A program made the translations under genes and the position numbers. A DNA stretch of 64,000 nucleotides from Bacillus sp. (in: firmicutes) (GTDB lineage Bacteria > Bacillota > Bacilli > Bacillales > JACDOC01): assembly GCA_017656295.1 (NCBI GenBank), contig JACDOC010000001.1, positions 248,001 through 312,000 on the forward strand, written 5' to 3'. Each line of letters opens with the position of its first letter. Position 1 is the first letter of the stretch. Under the pieces are notes generated by a model. The model had not been told where the DNA came from and searched no databases. It worked only from the letters and a program-made list of their open reading frames with translations. Shown here one piece after another: positions 34,465-43,888 of this stretch.

Positions 34465-37296
34465 CTATGATTTGTACACCGGGATATCAAAGTACAAAAT
34501 GTAATGATCAATTAAGTCGTAAAGCTTTTTAATATTAAATACTTGTTTTACTGCCCAACCGATATCCGTTGCGTATTGGTGTACGCCTGGATTCGCTGGG
34601 TTCCATCTCATTTTGTATAACGTATTTTGTTGATAATTTGGATTGTTAATATAAGACTTGGCAATAAATTCAGCCCCGCCGATAATGGCTGCTTCAGGAG
34701 TAAACCAACCGTTTTTATACGCGGTTTCTGCTCCACATTTTAGCGCGCATGAATCATACGCACCAATACCGTACATGTTGTAAACAACTTTCGGTTCGAC
34801 CGGTTTACCATCGACGGAAGTGACTAACACGCCGTTTGCCAATGTCGATGTGCCGTTACCCGTTTCTAGTAAGGCATGGGAGATTAAATACATTTCGTTA
34901 ATGCTATGCTTTAGGCTTGCTTCGACAAAGGCTTGACCTTTTCCGGATAAAATCCCTTTGTTAATTAACACTTTTTCGTTTAACTCGTCAGCGCTAATGC
35001 CTGCATTTTGGGACAACACAAGGAATTGGAAATATTCTGCACTGCCTTTGACATAATTGTATGGGTCTAAATAACGCTTTACATCTTCAGGTTTCGCATT
35101 TCGCCATGTTGTAAATTTGATTTGGAGCCAGTCCCCTTTTTGGGCTAAAACTTGAACCGTTTGACCTTGTTTAAGTTGGCCAACAATCCAATAGTTCGTT
35201 CCAGCTCCTTCACGAACGTTTAGCACAGAGGCTGTAACGACGCCTGTTGTTGGGAAAGATGTACCGTTTAGGTTTATATAATTTTTATGTACATAGGCAG
35301 GGTTGTTTCGATATAAATCCGTTTGTGGATTTTTCGTCATTTGGATATCGACCATTTGTTCTAAGGTTACATCATATTTTGTATACGTAATAATTGGACC
35401 GGCAATGACATGTCCTTTATAGACATATCCAATTCGATTGCCTAATGAGACTTTCCACCAAGATCCGCCATCTGCTAATACTGGGTAATAGGTATTGGTC
35501 AGTAATGTAGCAAATGGAACGAGTTTTCCGCCTGTATTGTCGTAGACTTTAACCTCTTCTTTTACAAGGAAACTAATGTCTTTATTTTGGAGATTTAATG
35601 TGTCTAAATTGGCAACTTTCGACGCACTTGATGGCTTCGTGGACTCTTTCCATACATAACCGTGACCATCCCCGAACTCGATTTGGTGCCAGTTGCCAAT
35701 ATCTCTCACACGTTCATACGTTTGTCCTTTTTCAAGTAGTGCGACTTTCTTTAAATATCCCGCGCTATTATCGTAGACATAAACGTTGTCTTCATACACT
35801 TCAAAATAACGATCAGTCGATTTGAATGGTCGTTTAATAGCTGAATCATGAAGATAACCTACTCGGCCCGCGATGTTTACGCGATACCAATTACCCATTT
35901 TTGAAATATAGGTAAGTGTAACACCTTTTGGAAGTGTGACAAATTTGACGAGCTTCCCTGTTGAATTGTCGTACACACCTGTTTCAACAATAGTAGTCAA
36001 CAGCTCACTACCTGTCGAAGTTGTTTGAGTTGGGACTCTTGTTGTTGGTTCTGTATTGCCTTTGTAAACATACCCGATTTTGTTCCCGAAATAGACTTCT
36101 AACCAGTTTCCAGAAATTTTACGGAACGGATATGCTTCACCTTTTACAAGTTCGGCGACTTTGACGAGCTTGCCCGATGAATTATCGTAAATTCCTAATT
36201 GATCAATTAAAGGAGTAAAATAACGGTCACTACTCAAGTAGTTGAGCTGGACACTACCAGAATAAACATATCCTAACCGACCAGATACATTTACCTTGTA
36301 CCAATTACCTGCAACTCCAACAATCGGATACGACACACCTGGTTGAATGGTTGCAAATTTAACAAGCGATCCTGTGGAGTTATCAAAAACGTTAACCGCT
36401 GTTGAGGAGACAAATGTTCGCTCCCCATTTGGTGCATTGTTTAAATTAGGGACTTCACTTTTTTCTGCAGGTACAGTAGAAGGTTCGTAGACGTATCCAT
36501 ATCCGTTACCAAATCGGATTTGATGCCAGTTACCAAGGTCTTTGATCCGCTCGTAAACCTGTCCTTCATATAATACTCCGACTGGAACGAGCTTCCCTGT
36601 ACTATTGTCATATACAACGACATTTTCGACGTTTACGCGGAAGTATTTGTCGGTCGAAGCGAAGGTGACAGGTGCTGACTCAACTGTTACCGATTCATCG
36701 GTTACTTTTTCGGTCTCGTTCGTCTTATTTACCGAATCACTTGTGGTTTCTTCAGTTTCCGCTGTTGTCGCATCCGTCATTTCATTTGATTGATTATCCT
36801 GTGATTCTGTGGAAGTATTTTCAGTTGCTTCGACTTCTTCCTTCAAAATGAAACCGGTAATTCCTGCGAATTCTACTTCATAATATTGGTCGGTTTCTAA
36901 AAGAACGTTCACCATAATAGGTTGTGTGAATGATAGGATCGTTTCGTTATTTTCAGAAACGATCGTGCCGTAAGGTATTTCTAGTTGTTGGACGTCATCT
37001 GTGAAAGCCGGTTCGTCTGTGCTTTCTATTGGTTCGACTTTTTCTGGTAAAACAAAATACTCAGATTCTACGATGATGCGAGAATCATCCCATTGTCCCC
37101 AAAACGTTGTCCCTTCTAGCAACTCACCAACCGGCTCTTCGTTCAGTGAGTATAATATCGTCGGTTCAGTCGTTTGGAACATATACAGCGATTCTTCGAC
37201 TGCCGATGGGGGACCATCTGTCATGGCTCCAACAGATGAAAAAGGACTGATCATCAGAACGGTGACCAGTATGAACGTAAACATTCGATGAATCAT
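34465..37296 (-). CDS. Secreted N-acetylglucosaminidase with six YDNS-type SH3-like repeats
   Basis: A 943-residue secreted wall hydrolase with AAGGAG upstream of ATG 37296 and a signal peptide ending near VGAMT. An N-terminal region (about 25-215) ends in a Glu/Thr/Ser-rich linker. Then come six SH3-like repeats of 70-80 residues, each with a motif such as VYDNSTGKLVKFA and GNW(Y/H)..(V/I)...GYVY. Next is one ordinary SH3_3 domain (LNVREGAGTNYWIVGQLKQG near 680). The C-terminal glucosaminidase domain (about 770-943) is LytD/LytG-like with the catalytic Glu in HALLETGNGTS and YNMYGIGAYD. It cuts GlcNAc-MurNAc bonds. The repeats likely bind wall polymer. Confidence 0.92.
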   Translation of the reverse strand: MIHRMFTFILVTVLMISPFSSVGAMTDGPPSAVEESLYMFQTTEPTILYSLNEEPVGELLEGTTFWGQWDDSRIIVESEYFVLPEKVEPIESTDEPAFTDDVQQLEIPYGTIVSENNETILSFTQPIMVNVLLETDQYYEVEFAGITGFILKEEVEATENTSTESQDNQSNEMTDATTAETEETTSDSVNKTNETEKVTDESVTVESAPVTFASTDKYFRVNVENVVVYDNSTGKLVPVGVLYEGQVYERIKDLGNWHQIRFGNGYGYVYEPSTVPAEKSEVPNLNNAPNGERTFVSSTAVNVFDNSTGSLVKFATIQPGVSYPIVGVAGNWYKVNVSGRLGYVYSGSVQLNYLSSDRYFTPLIDQLGIYDNSSGKLVKVAELVKGEAYPFRKISGNWLEVYFGNKIGYVYKGNTEPTTRVPTQTTSTGSELLTTIVETGVYDNSTGKLVKFVTLPKGVTLTYISKMGNWYRVNIAGRVGYLHDSAIKRPFKSTDRYFEVYEDNVYVYDNSAGYLKKVALLEKGQTYERVRDIGNWHQIEFGDGHGYVWKESTKPSSASKVANLDTLNLQNKDISFLVKEEVKVYDNTGGKLVPFATLLTNTYYPVLADGGSWWKVSLGNRIGYVYKGHVIAGPIITYTKYDVTLEQMVDIQMTKNPQTDLYRNNPAYVHKNYINLNGTSFPTTGVVTASVLNVREGAGTNYWIVGQLKQGQTVQVLAQKGDWLQIKFTTWRNAKPEDVKRYLDPYNYVKGSAEYFQFLVLSQNAGISADELNEKVLINKGILSGKGQAFVEASLKHSINEMYLISHALLETGNGTSTLANGVLVTSVDGKPVEPKVVYNMYGIGAYDSCALKCGAETAYKNGWFTPEAAIIGGAEFIAKSYINNPNYQQNTLYKMRWNPANPGVHQYATDIGWAVKQVFNIKKLYDLIDHYILYFDIPVYKS

Positions 37297-37432
37297 GACG
37301 CATTAGACTCCTTTTTTCTATTTTTTCCTTCCATATTATAAAATTAGTAGATATGTTTTTTAATAGTCAAATAGGGGGAATTCATTTGGAAATAATTACT
37401 TTTCCCCATTATCGTGTGATCTATGGTAAACT

Positions 37433-37516
37433 AAAATCACCAACCGAGGTCTTCTTTCTGATAAAGAATGAAGACCATTAAGGGGATGGTCCGTTTTGGA
37501 TCAGCCCCTTTTTTGT
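37433..37516 (+). ncRNA. Candidate small RNA with terminator in the divergent gap
   Basis: Between divergent genes, GGTCTTC (37448) pairs with GAAGACC (37470-37476), followed by a terminator hairpin (37480-37514, AAGGGG with CCCCTT, TTTTTT). Neither flanking gene needs a terminator here: one starts at 37296 leftward, the other at 37807 rightward. A weak extended -10 (TGGTAAACT) ends at 37432. The rest of 37297-37806 shows no feature. It could also be a leader attenuator for the gene at 37807. Confidence 0.35.
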
Positions 37517-37806
37517 TGAGCTTATTTGCCCTATTGAAAGGAAAATGATCTTTTAAACAGCTGAAATTGATGACAATTCTGTACTGTAGCTTAGCCCATT
37601 TGTTCTTTATCCTTTTCGAAAAATTTACAGTTTCAAAATATTTGCATAGGTACAATTCCCTAAAATAATCTCCTATAAAAATACTAATTCAGCCTTCTTC
37701 ACCTATTATTCCCATTTCATTATACTAACATATTGAAACAATTCAAATAGTTTCCTAGAATGGAAGAAGATTTTTCTATTACTTTCATACTAGGAGGCAG
37801 CTTTAC

Positions 37807-40533
37807 ATGAAATTCCGAACGATGTTTATCTTTTTACTCGCTTGTATGGGTTGTCTTGTAGGTGGTATGTCCATACAAGCTAGAGTTGTTACGCCAGGGG
37901 TCGAATATACAAAAGAATCGTTTCAGATGAGTCAAAAACCGCAAGTAGGAAACTTATTAGAGATCGATCTGTCGAATCCACACATTCAAGTCGAATTAGG
38001 AATTCCTCAACCGTTGACGTCCCTTACACCAACATCTCGCTTTGCGAAAAACAATACATACGATGAGCATCACGTTGTTGGAGCGATTAATGGTTCTTTT
38101 TATCATTTACAATCGCGTTTGCCCGCATATTTAGTTTTGAAGAATAATAGAGTTTCAACGTTTGGAGTCATTTCAACCGGCAACGATGAGTATATGAGCG
38201 TTCCATCTGCTTTTGGAATTTTACAAGACGGAACTGCGAAAATCGGAACGTTTCAATACGATATTTCATTTGAAGTTGGTGGAAAAAAAGGTACGGTAAC
38301 CTCGATTAATAAACAACGAATGAATAAAGAAATTATTTTATATACACCATCGTATAGCTATTCGAGCACGCGGACAAATTCTTATGGGATGGAGATAGTG
38401 GTTAAGCAAGCTACACCTCAATTGGATGAAGGAGTCCATCTTGGCCAACCGATACGTGGAGTAGTTGCCGAAGTATATCCGTACGGAACTGGAAATGCCC
38501 CGATTCCACAAGATGGGTTTGTTATATCCATTCATAGTGGGGAGTTAGCTGCCCAATATAGTCATATCGAGCCAGGTGAAGAAATTGAGCTTATGATTAA
38601 TGTCTCTGGTGAGTGGAAAAATGCCCAGTTTATGCTGGCAAGCGGTCCGTTATTAGTGCAAGAAGGAAAGGTGAAAATGACGATTGATGAGACAAGCAGT
38701 CGGGCGCGTCAACGGAATCCGCGAACGGCTGTTGCAGTGGATCAAAGTGGTCAGCGTGTATTTTTTGTGACAGTTGATGGACGGCAACAGGGGTATAGTG
38801 AAGGGCTAACGTTAAAAGAATTCGCTCAATATTTAGTAGAAAAAGGGGCGTATTATGCACTTAACCTAGACGGCGGTGGGTCGACGACAATGGCCGTACG
38901 TCAATATGGGGACAAATATACTTCCGTTGTAAACAGTCCTTCGGATGGAAGCGAGCGTGCGGTATCAACGATTTTACAAGTAGTGAGTACGTCTCCTTTT
39001 GGCCAGCCAACCTATTTTGAGTTTCGTCTTCAAGGTCATTCGACATTGCTCGTTGGTTCCAGCGTGGATGTAGCAGAACAATTCGTGTTAGACGAATTTT
39101 ATCATCCATTGACAATAAACAAACAACTCATTCGCTATGAAGTAGAAGGAAATATTGGACGTATGGAAGGAAATACGTTTGTAGCTGAGCGGTCTGGAAC
39201 AGGATTTATCGTCGGCTATTATGAAGGAGCGGTTAAAAAGATACCGGTTAAAGTCATCGATGCTCCAGCACGAGTAGAAGTGACTCCTAGTAATATCACA
39301 GCTACGGCAGGGGAGTCGGTTTCATTCACAATTCAAGCATTTGATGCCGATGGAAAACTATTAGACCTCCGAAATCAACAAGTTTTATGGTCATTAAGTC
39401 AACCAATAGGAACGATTTCTAACAATGGTCTGTTTATTGCAGGAACAACTAACGGTACTGCTGAAGTCATCGCTAATATTCGAGGTACGGTCGGAAAATC
39501 AACAATCAACGTACGAACAAAACCGCTTATTCTCGACTCGTTTGAAAAAGGGGATTGGAACGTGGAAACTGTACGGTCCGTGGCGACGATTTCGTTTACC
39601 GGTTACGACCAGCCATTGTTCCATGGATCGAAAACATTAAAGCTCCAATATAACTTCCAAAAAGGAGAAGAAGGTACGAAAGCAGCCTATGTCGTTCGGA
39701 CATCTCCTCTCGCGATTCCTGGAAATCCTTCTTATCTGGGCGTTTGGGTATATGGTGATCAGGGCAAGCATTGGTTAAGAGGAACAATCATTGATCAAAG
39801 CGGCAAAGAGTATACGGTGAGTTTTACCAAAGAAGGGGGACTAGATTGGACGGGCTGGAGGTACATTAAAGCACAAATACCTTCAGAAGTTACCTACCCT
39901 ATTCAATTAAAACAACTGTATGTGGTCGAAACGAACAAAGATCGATACAACACAGGGACCTTGTACTTCGATCAGTTGCAAGCGGAATATGGCACGTCAC
40001 ACGAAGAACCTTTGTTTCATGACATTCCAAACGATTTTTGGGCGAAAAATGAAATTCAATATTTATTAGAACACCACCTCATTCAAGGGTTTTCAAATGG
40101 GTATTTTAAACCAAACAACAAATTAACTCGCGCCCATGCGGCAGTCTTGTTAGCGAGAGCACTGAACTTACCAAAGGAGGGAATCACTCTTTCCTATCAA
40201 GATGTACCGGCAAGTCATCTATATTATGCGGAAATTGCTGCAGTTACGAAGGCTGGCATTATGAATGGAAAGCAAAATGGTAGGATATTTGATCCGGACG
40301 GAACGTTAACACGGGCACAAATGGCCGCTATTTTAGTTCGTGCGTTTTCACTGAAAGGAGATACCAAACAACCGTTCAAGGATGTCCCATCTTCTTACTG
40401 GGCGTACAAAGAAATTCATGCATTATACGCCAATCATATTACCGTCCCTTATGAAGGCCATCTATTTAGACCAAATCATCCAGTGACTCGAGCGCAGTTC
40501 AGTACGTTTTTATATCGAGTGTTACAAAAATAA
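37807..40533 (+). CDS. SLH-anchored phosphodiester glycosidase (NAGPA family)
   Basis: A 908-residue secreted protein with AGGAGG 9 bases before ATG and a signal peptide ending near SIQA. Residues about 50-400 are the phosphodiester glycosidase domain: VVGAINGSFYH near 98, RNPRTAVAVDQ near 303 and NLDGGGSTTMAV near 355. Then a bacterial Ig-like domain (about 490-575, VEVTPSNITATAGESVSF), a beta-sandwich carbohydrate-binding-like domain (about 580-735) and three SLH domains (about 740-908; GFSNGYFKPNNKLTRAH). The family removes N-acetylglucosamine alpha-1-phosphodiester caps and remodels wall glycans. The substrate here is probably a wall polymer. Preceded by a possible small RNA. Confidence 0.92.
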   Translation: MKFRTMFIFLLACMGCLVGGMSIQARVVTPGVEYTKESFQMSQKPQVGNLLEIDLSNPHIQVELGIPQPLTSLTPTSRFAKNNTYDEHHVVGAINGSFYHLQSRLPAYLVLKNNRVSTFGVISTGNDEYMSVPSAFGILQDGTAKIGTFQYDISFEVGGKKGTVTSINKQRMNKEIILYTPSYSYSSTRTNSYGMEIVVKQATPQLDEGVHLGQPIRGVVAEVYPYGTGNAPIPQDGFVISIHSGELAAQYSHIEPGEEIELMINVSGEWKNAQFMLASGPLLVQEGKVKMTIDETSSRARQRNPRTAVAVDQSGQRVFFVTVDGRQQGYSEGLTLKEFAQYLVEKGAYYALNLDGGGSTTMAVRQYGDKYTSVVNSPSDGSERAVSTILQVVSTSPFGQPTYFEFRLQGHSTLLVGSSVDVAEQFVLDEFYHPLTINKQLIRYEVEGNIGRMEGNTFVAERSGTGFIVGYYEGAVKKIPVKVIDAPARVEVTPSNITATAGESVSFTIQAFDADGKLLDLRNQQVLWSLSQPIGTISNNGLFIAGTTNGTAEVIANIRGTVGKSTINVRTKPLILDSFEKGDWNVETVRSVATISFTGYDQPLFHGSKTLKLQYNFQKGEEGTKAAYVVRTSPLAIPGNPSYLGVWVYGDQGKHWLRGTIIDQSGKEYTVSFTKEGGLDWTGWRYIKAQIPSEVTYPIQLKQLYVVETNKDRYNTGTLYFDQLQAEYGTSHEEPLFHDIPNDFWAKNEIQYLLEHHLIQGFSNGYFKPNNKLTRAHAAVLLARALNLPKEGITLSYQDVPASHLYYAEIAAVTKAGIMNGKQNGRIFDPDGTLTRAQMAAILVRAFSLKGDTKQPFKDVPSSYWAYKEIHALYANHITVPYEGHLFRPNHPVTRAQFSTFLYRVLQK

Positions 40534-40666
40534 AATATTGTTCTAGCTCAATAGGAGTCAATTGGCAGGTATTGTAGATTCCTCGTGTCGAAAATTCGCT
40601 TGATGATGGGAATGAATGTCTGTATGATAGAATGAGAGTAAAATATACCCGATGGAGGGGATGTAC

Positions 40667-41392
40667 TTGTCGAACGGTATCGACCAAGCACGAACGCTAA
40701 TTATTGTCCCGGCTTATAACGAAGAAGAATCGATAGGACATACGTTACGAAAATTATTATCCATTAAAAAAAATCTACCTTCCATTGATATTTGTGTGAT
40801 TAATGACGGCTCAAAAGACCAAACAGCGCAAGTCGTTCGTCAATTTGAAGACGTTGTCTTGATTGACTTACCATATAACTTAGGCATTGGAGGAGCCGTA
40901 CAAACCGGCTACAAGTATGCTTATAAAATGGGGTATGATGTGGCGGTGCAATTTGATGCTGATGGACAACATAACGAGGCGGATCTCATCGCTGTCATCC
41001 AACCGATTGTAAATGGCGAAACCGATATGTGTATCGGTTCGCGTTTTGTCCAAAAAACGGATTATAAAGGTAGTATTTTTCGCCGTATCGGAATTTATTA
41101 TTTTGAATTACTCTTATTCTTGTTAACAGGGAAGAAGTATACCGATGCAACGTCAGGGTATCGCGCTATTAATAAAAAAGTGATTGAGCTTTTTGCGCGT
41201 GAATATCCAAAAGATTACCCTGAACCAGAAGTCATTTTGTTTTTGCATCGGAAAAATTTTCGAATCAAAGAAATTTCGGTTCATATGAAGCAACGACAAG
41301 GCGGCTCTTCTTCCATCACTCCTTTCCGCTCGATTTATTACATGTTAAAAGTAACCTTATCTATTTTGATGCAAAAATTAATTAAGGAGTAA
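40667..41392 (+). CDS. Family 2 glycosyltransferase (polyprenyl-phosphate sugar transferase type)
   Basis: A 241-residue membrane-associated enzyme. TTG 40667 is chosen because GGAGGGG lies 6 bases upstream; ATGs at 40652 and 40661 overlap that site. GT2 motifs: IVPAYNEEESIG near residue 14, INDGSKDQT near 45, VQFDADGQHNEADL near 90 (DXD) and TDATSGYRAINK near 158. No C-terminal membrane helices, so it is of the dolichol-phosphate mannose synthase core type. It would charge undecaprenyl phosphate with a sugar for the GT-C enzyme three genes downstream. First of four tightly packed genes. Confidence 0.9.
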   Translation: MSNGIDQARTLIIVPAYNEEESIGHTLRKLLSIKKNLPSIDICVINDGSKDQTAQVVRQFEDVVLIDLPYNLGIGGAVQTGYKYAYKMGYDVAVQFDADGQHNEADLIAVIQPIVNGETDMCIGSRFVQKTDYKGSIFRRIGIYYFELLLFLLTGKKYTDATSGYRAINKKVIELFAREYPKDYPEPEVILFLHRKNFRIKEISVHMKQRQGGSSSITPFRSIYYMLKVTLSILMQKLIKE

Positions 41393-41397
41393 AGGAA

Positions 41398-41748
41398 ATG
41401 AGCATTACGTTAGTTTCTTTTGGGATTGTCTTAATATTGTTATTGACAGTCATTGAAGCGGTTCGACGCGGGGCGTTAGAAACGAAATACTCGCTCCTAT
41501 GGATTTTTATGTGCGTTTCGATGGCAATCTTAAGTTTAAGTGAAGGGTTCATTAATCAACTCGGCGAATGGATGGGTGTTTTTTATCCCCCATCCCTTTT
41601 ATTCCTCTTCGGTTTACTATTTGCATTCTTACTCATTTTTGATTTAACCCGCCGAGTATCGAAGCTAAATAAAGAATTAACCCATTTAGCACAAGAGTAT
41701 GCCATTTTGAAAAAACAATTAGAAGAAAAGGAACGGCAATCGTCATGA
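41398..41748 (+). CDS. DUF2304 membrane protein
   Basis: A 116-residue protein with AAGGAG 8 bases before ATG, 5 bases after the GT2 gene. Three predicted helices (about 3-20, 33-50, 65-83), with LETKYSLLWIF between the first two, then a charged coiled-coil tail (about 85-116). This matches DUF2304, which is regularly found with GT2 polyprenyl-phosphate transferases. Its role is unknown but probably supports that enzyme at the membrane. Overlaps the next gene by 4 bases. Confidence 0.88.
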   Translation: MSITLVSFGIVLILLLTVIEAVRRGALETKYSLLWIFMCVSMAILSLSEGFINQLGEWMGVFYPPSLLFLFGLLFAFLLIFDLTRRVSKLNKELTHLAQEYAILKKQLEEKERQSS

Positions 41749-42086
41749 TTTATTTGATGTTATTATTGAACATTTGTATGTTAGTCACTGGACAAGTATT
41801 ATGGAAATTAGCAGTCTCCAACATCGTCGAATGGAATAGTTCGACGATTTTCTCTTTACTGGTTTCTCCTTACTTTTTAGGAGGAGCCTTTCTCTATGCA
41901 CTGGCAACGGGAGTTTGGTTATATGTGTTGTCTAAGCTTCCGTTAAGTGTCGCTTATCCTTCGCAAAGCTTAAGCTATGTATTTGCAGCCTTTATTGCTC
42001 TCTTACTATTTAAAGAAACCATTGGTACGTCCCAATGGATTGGCATGGTACTCATTATTGTTGGGGTTTATTTTATTGCGAAATGA
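41745..42086 (+). CDS. SMR/EamA-like small membrane transporter (lipid-sugar flippase type)
   Basis: A 113-residue four-helix protein overlapping the DUF2304 gene by 4 bases. SMR-like signatures: LLNICMLVTGQVLWKLA at the start, ALATGVWLYVLSKLPLSVAYP in the middle and LLFKETIGTSQWIGMVLIIVG at the end. The resemblance to ArnE/ArnF and its place between a GT2 and a GT-C gene suggest it flips the sugar-loaded polyprenyl phosphate across the membrane; a drug exporter is less likely here. Confidence 0.85.
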   Translation: MIYLMLLLNICMLVTGQVLWKLAVSNIVEWNSSTIFSLLVSPYFLGGAFLYALATGVWLYVLSKLPLSVAYPSQSLSYVFAAFIALLLFKETIGTSQWIGMVLIIVGVYFIAK

Positions 42087-42097
42087 GAGGTGTGACT

Positions 42098-43369
42098 GTG
42101 AACGTATCACTGATAAAGCGTCATTCGTTGTTTTTAGTTCTACTTCTTATGTATATCATCGTGAATAGCTGGTTTCTTATGAAGCACCCTGGCTCAATAT
42201 TTAACCAGCCCGAACGGTTCGGTGAGGCCATATCTACATATGGTTCCCGCGACGCTTCCCTTTATGCGAAAATGGCATGGCAACTAATAAACGAAGGAAT
42301 TTACGGATATAACTCCGAAGAGCCGAATGCCTACGTAACTCCTGGTCAACCGTATTATTTAGTGGCGATTTTTAAAGTAGCTGAATGGATGCAGACAAAC
42401 CATGTCATGTTAGCTCGCTTGTCCAATATGATTCTTAATATTTTAACGGTCGTGCTTATTTATACGATTTCAATAAAATTGTTTAAAAAGCAAACGATTG
42501 GTTTAGTGGCATCTCTTCTTTATTGTACGCACATTGCCCCGTACCATTATTTTCGGACAACGCTAACGGAAACGCCGTCGATTTTCCTGTTTTTACTTTC
42601 GATTTGGATCTTTTTAATGGCTCTTGAAACAGGCAAGTATCGTTATCATGTGCTATTCGGAATTGTTGCGTCCATTATGCTCATGTTCCGGCCGACTCCG
42701 GCGCCGATATTGCTGCTGGCGTGGGCGATTGTCTTATTGCGTCAAGGGTTTAGGGAAGGCGTGAAAATTGGCTTTATTTGGACGATTGGTCCGCTAGTTA
42801 TTATGCTTCCTTGGGTGATTCGAAACATCTTATTGTTTGACCATATGTATTTATTTTCGTCACATTCAGGGGATCCGCTGCTAGCAGGGACGAATCCGTT
42901 TCATATGGAGGATTACCCAACGATTGTACAAACGGCTCGTGATTTAGGGGTAAGCTTTCAAGAACATGGATGGACGCGCATCAAACAAGGCTTCCAAGAA
43001 AACTTCCCATTATATTTCGCGTGGTTTACAGTTGGAAAAACGATTTGGTTATTTATTGATCCAACTGGAATTCCTGATGGGCTCGGACCCTATCAAGAGA
43101 CGTTTCCAGAATTTTTATCAACCTTCTTTATTTACCAAAATGCGTTTTTAGCTATTTTTGGATTATTGTTTGCCTATTTATTCCGTAAGCATAAACCGTT
43201 CATGGCGTTATCCCTAGTCGTTCTCATCTACATCGTATTTTCTAATATATTTTTAACGATTCCGCGATACGGCTTAATTATCATGCCGATTCTTGCCATT
43301 ATTACGGGGTACGGCTTATCGTTCTTGATTGAACAAATAACTGGAAAAGTCAAGAAATGGGCAAAATAA
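42098..43369 (+). CDS. GT-C (family 39/ArnT-like) glycosyltransferase
   Basis: A 423-residue polytopic enzyme. GTG 42098 follows GAGAGG at 7 bases; ATG 42083 is possible but overlaps that site. About ten membrane segments. The first outer loop carries GSRDASLYAKMAWQL with the Asp typical of GT39 active sites, then TPGQPYYLV. A later HYFRTTLTETPSIFLF matches family members. It takes the sugar from the flipped lipid carrier and places it on a wall component outside. It ends the four-gene module; a terminator follows. Confidence 0.88.
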   Translation: MNVSLIKRHSLFLVLLLMYIIVNSWFLMKHPGSIFNQPERFGEAISTYGSRDASLYAKMAWQLINEGIYGYNSEEPNAYVTPGQPYYLVAIFKVAEWMQTNHVMLARLSNMILNILTVVLIYTISIKLFKKQTIGLVASLLYCTHIAPYHYFRTTLTETPSIFLFLLSIWIFLMALETGKYRYHVLFGIVASIMLMFRPTPAPILLLAWAIVLLRQGFREGVKIGFIWTIGPLVIMLPWVIRNILLFDHMYLFSSHSGDPLLAGTNPFHMEDYPTIVQTARDLGVSFQEHGWTRIKQGFQENFPLYFAWFTVGKTIWLFIDPTGIPDGLGPYQETFPEFLSTFFIYQNAFLAIFGLLFAYLFRKHKPFMALSLVVLIYIVFSNIFLTIPRYGLIIMPILAIITGYGLSFLIEQITGKVKKWAK

Positions 43370-43377
43370 ATACTCGA

Positions 43378-43420
43378 ACGAACTTTGTTCTCTTTCATGG
43401 GAGCAAAGTTCTTTTTTTAG
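43378..43420 (+). terminator. Rho-independent terminator of the lipid-sugar module
   Basis: GAACTTTGTTCTC pairs with GAGCAAAGTTC, followed by TTTTTTT. Confidence 0.85.
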
Positions 43421-43532
43421 AGGCTCTACCCTAAAATAACTGTGGATAACTTTTACGGTTATTTCATTCATCAATGTGCCAATGGCAATTGGTATAAATG
43501 TCTTTTAAATGATACTGTTGATATTTATCATT

Positions 43533-43634
43533 TCGCTCCAGGCGGACGTTTTCCGCGGGCAAGCCGCAAGCCGTTTCCCTCGCTACGCTCAAGTATGGGT
43601 CTTGCGGCTTCTTGTTTCCGCTGGAGTCGCCCCG
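43533..43634. repeat. Dispersed GC-rich inverted-repeat element (GGCGGACG...GGAGTCGCC type)
   Basis: Starts TTTCGCTCCAGGCGGACG and ends CCGCTGGAGTCGCC. AAGCCGCAAG (43561-43570) and CTTGCGGCTT (43600-43609) are perfect inverted repeats, and CGCTCCAG faces CTGGAG. It is far GC-richer than its surroundings. I recognise the end sequences as a repeat scattered between genes in many Bacillus genomes. Only one copy is in this window; the rest of 43421-43888 holds the promoter region of csaB (TGGTATAAT at 43835-43843). Confidence 0.7.
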
Positions 43635-43888
43635 TGTGAACAACTTGATAAAAATCAACAATGAAACATAACATAGCCTTTTTGGAAAATCCGTTTCTTT
43701 TTTCATATGAGCGGGTGGTCTTTCTTTTCGGTACGATTAATCAACGATAGAGAGTCCCATTCATTGGTAGATTGTTTTCGTATATTGCAGTATCATAACT
43801 ACATGATGACAAGTATTTTTTCACCTTCTAAAAATGGTATAATGTCGTTATGACGGGAATGAATTACATGTAAAAAAGGTGTTATTAT

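Noticed and set aside
37480-37516. Attenuator terminator of the SLH phosphodiester glycosidase gene
   Set aside because: Nearly 300 bases separate it from the start codon and no antiterminator pairing is evident, so an independent small RNA was preferred, at low confidence.
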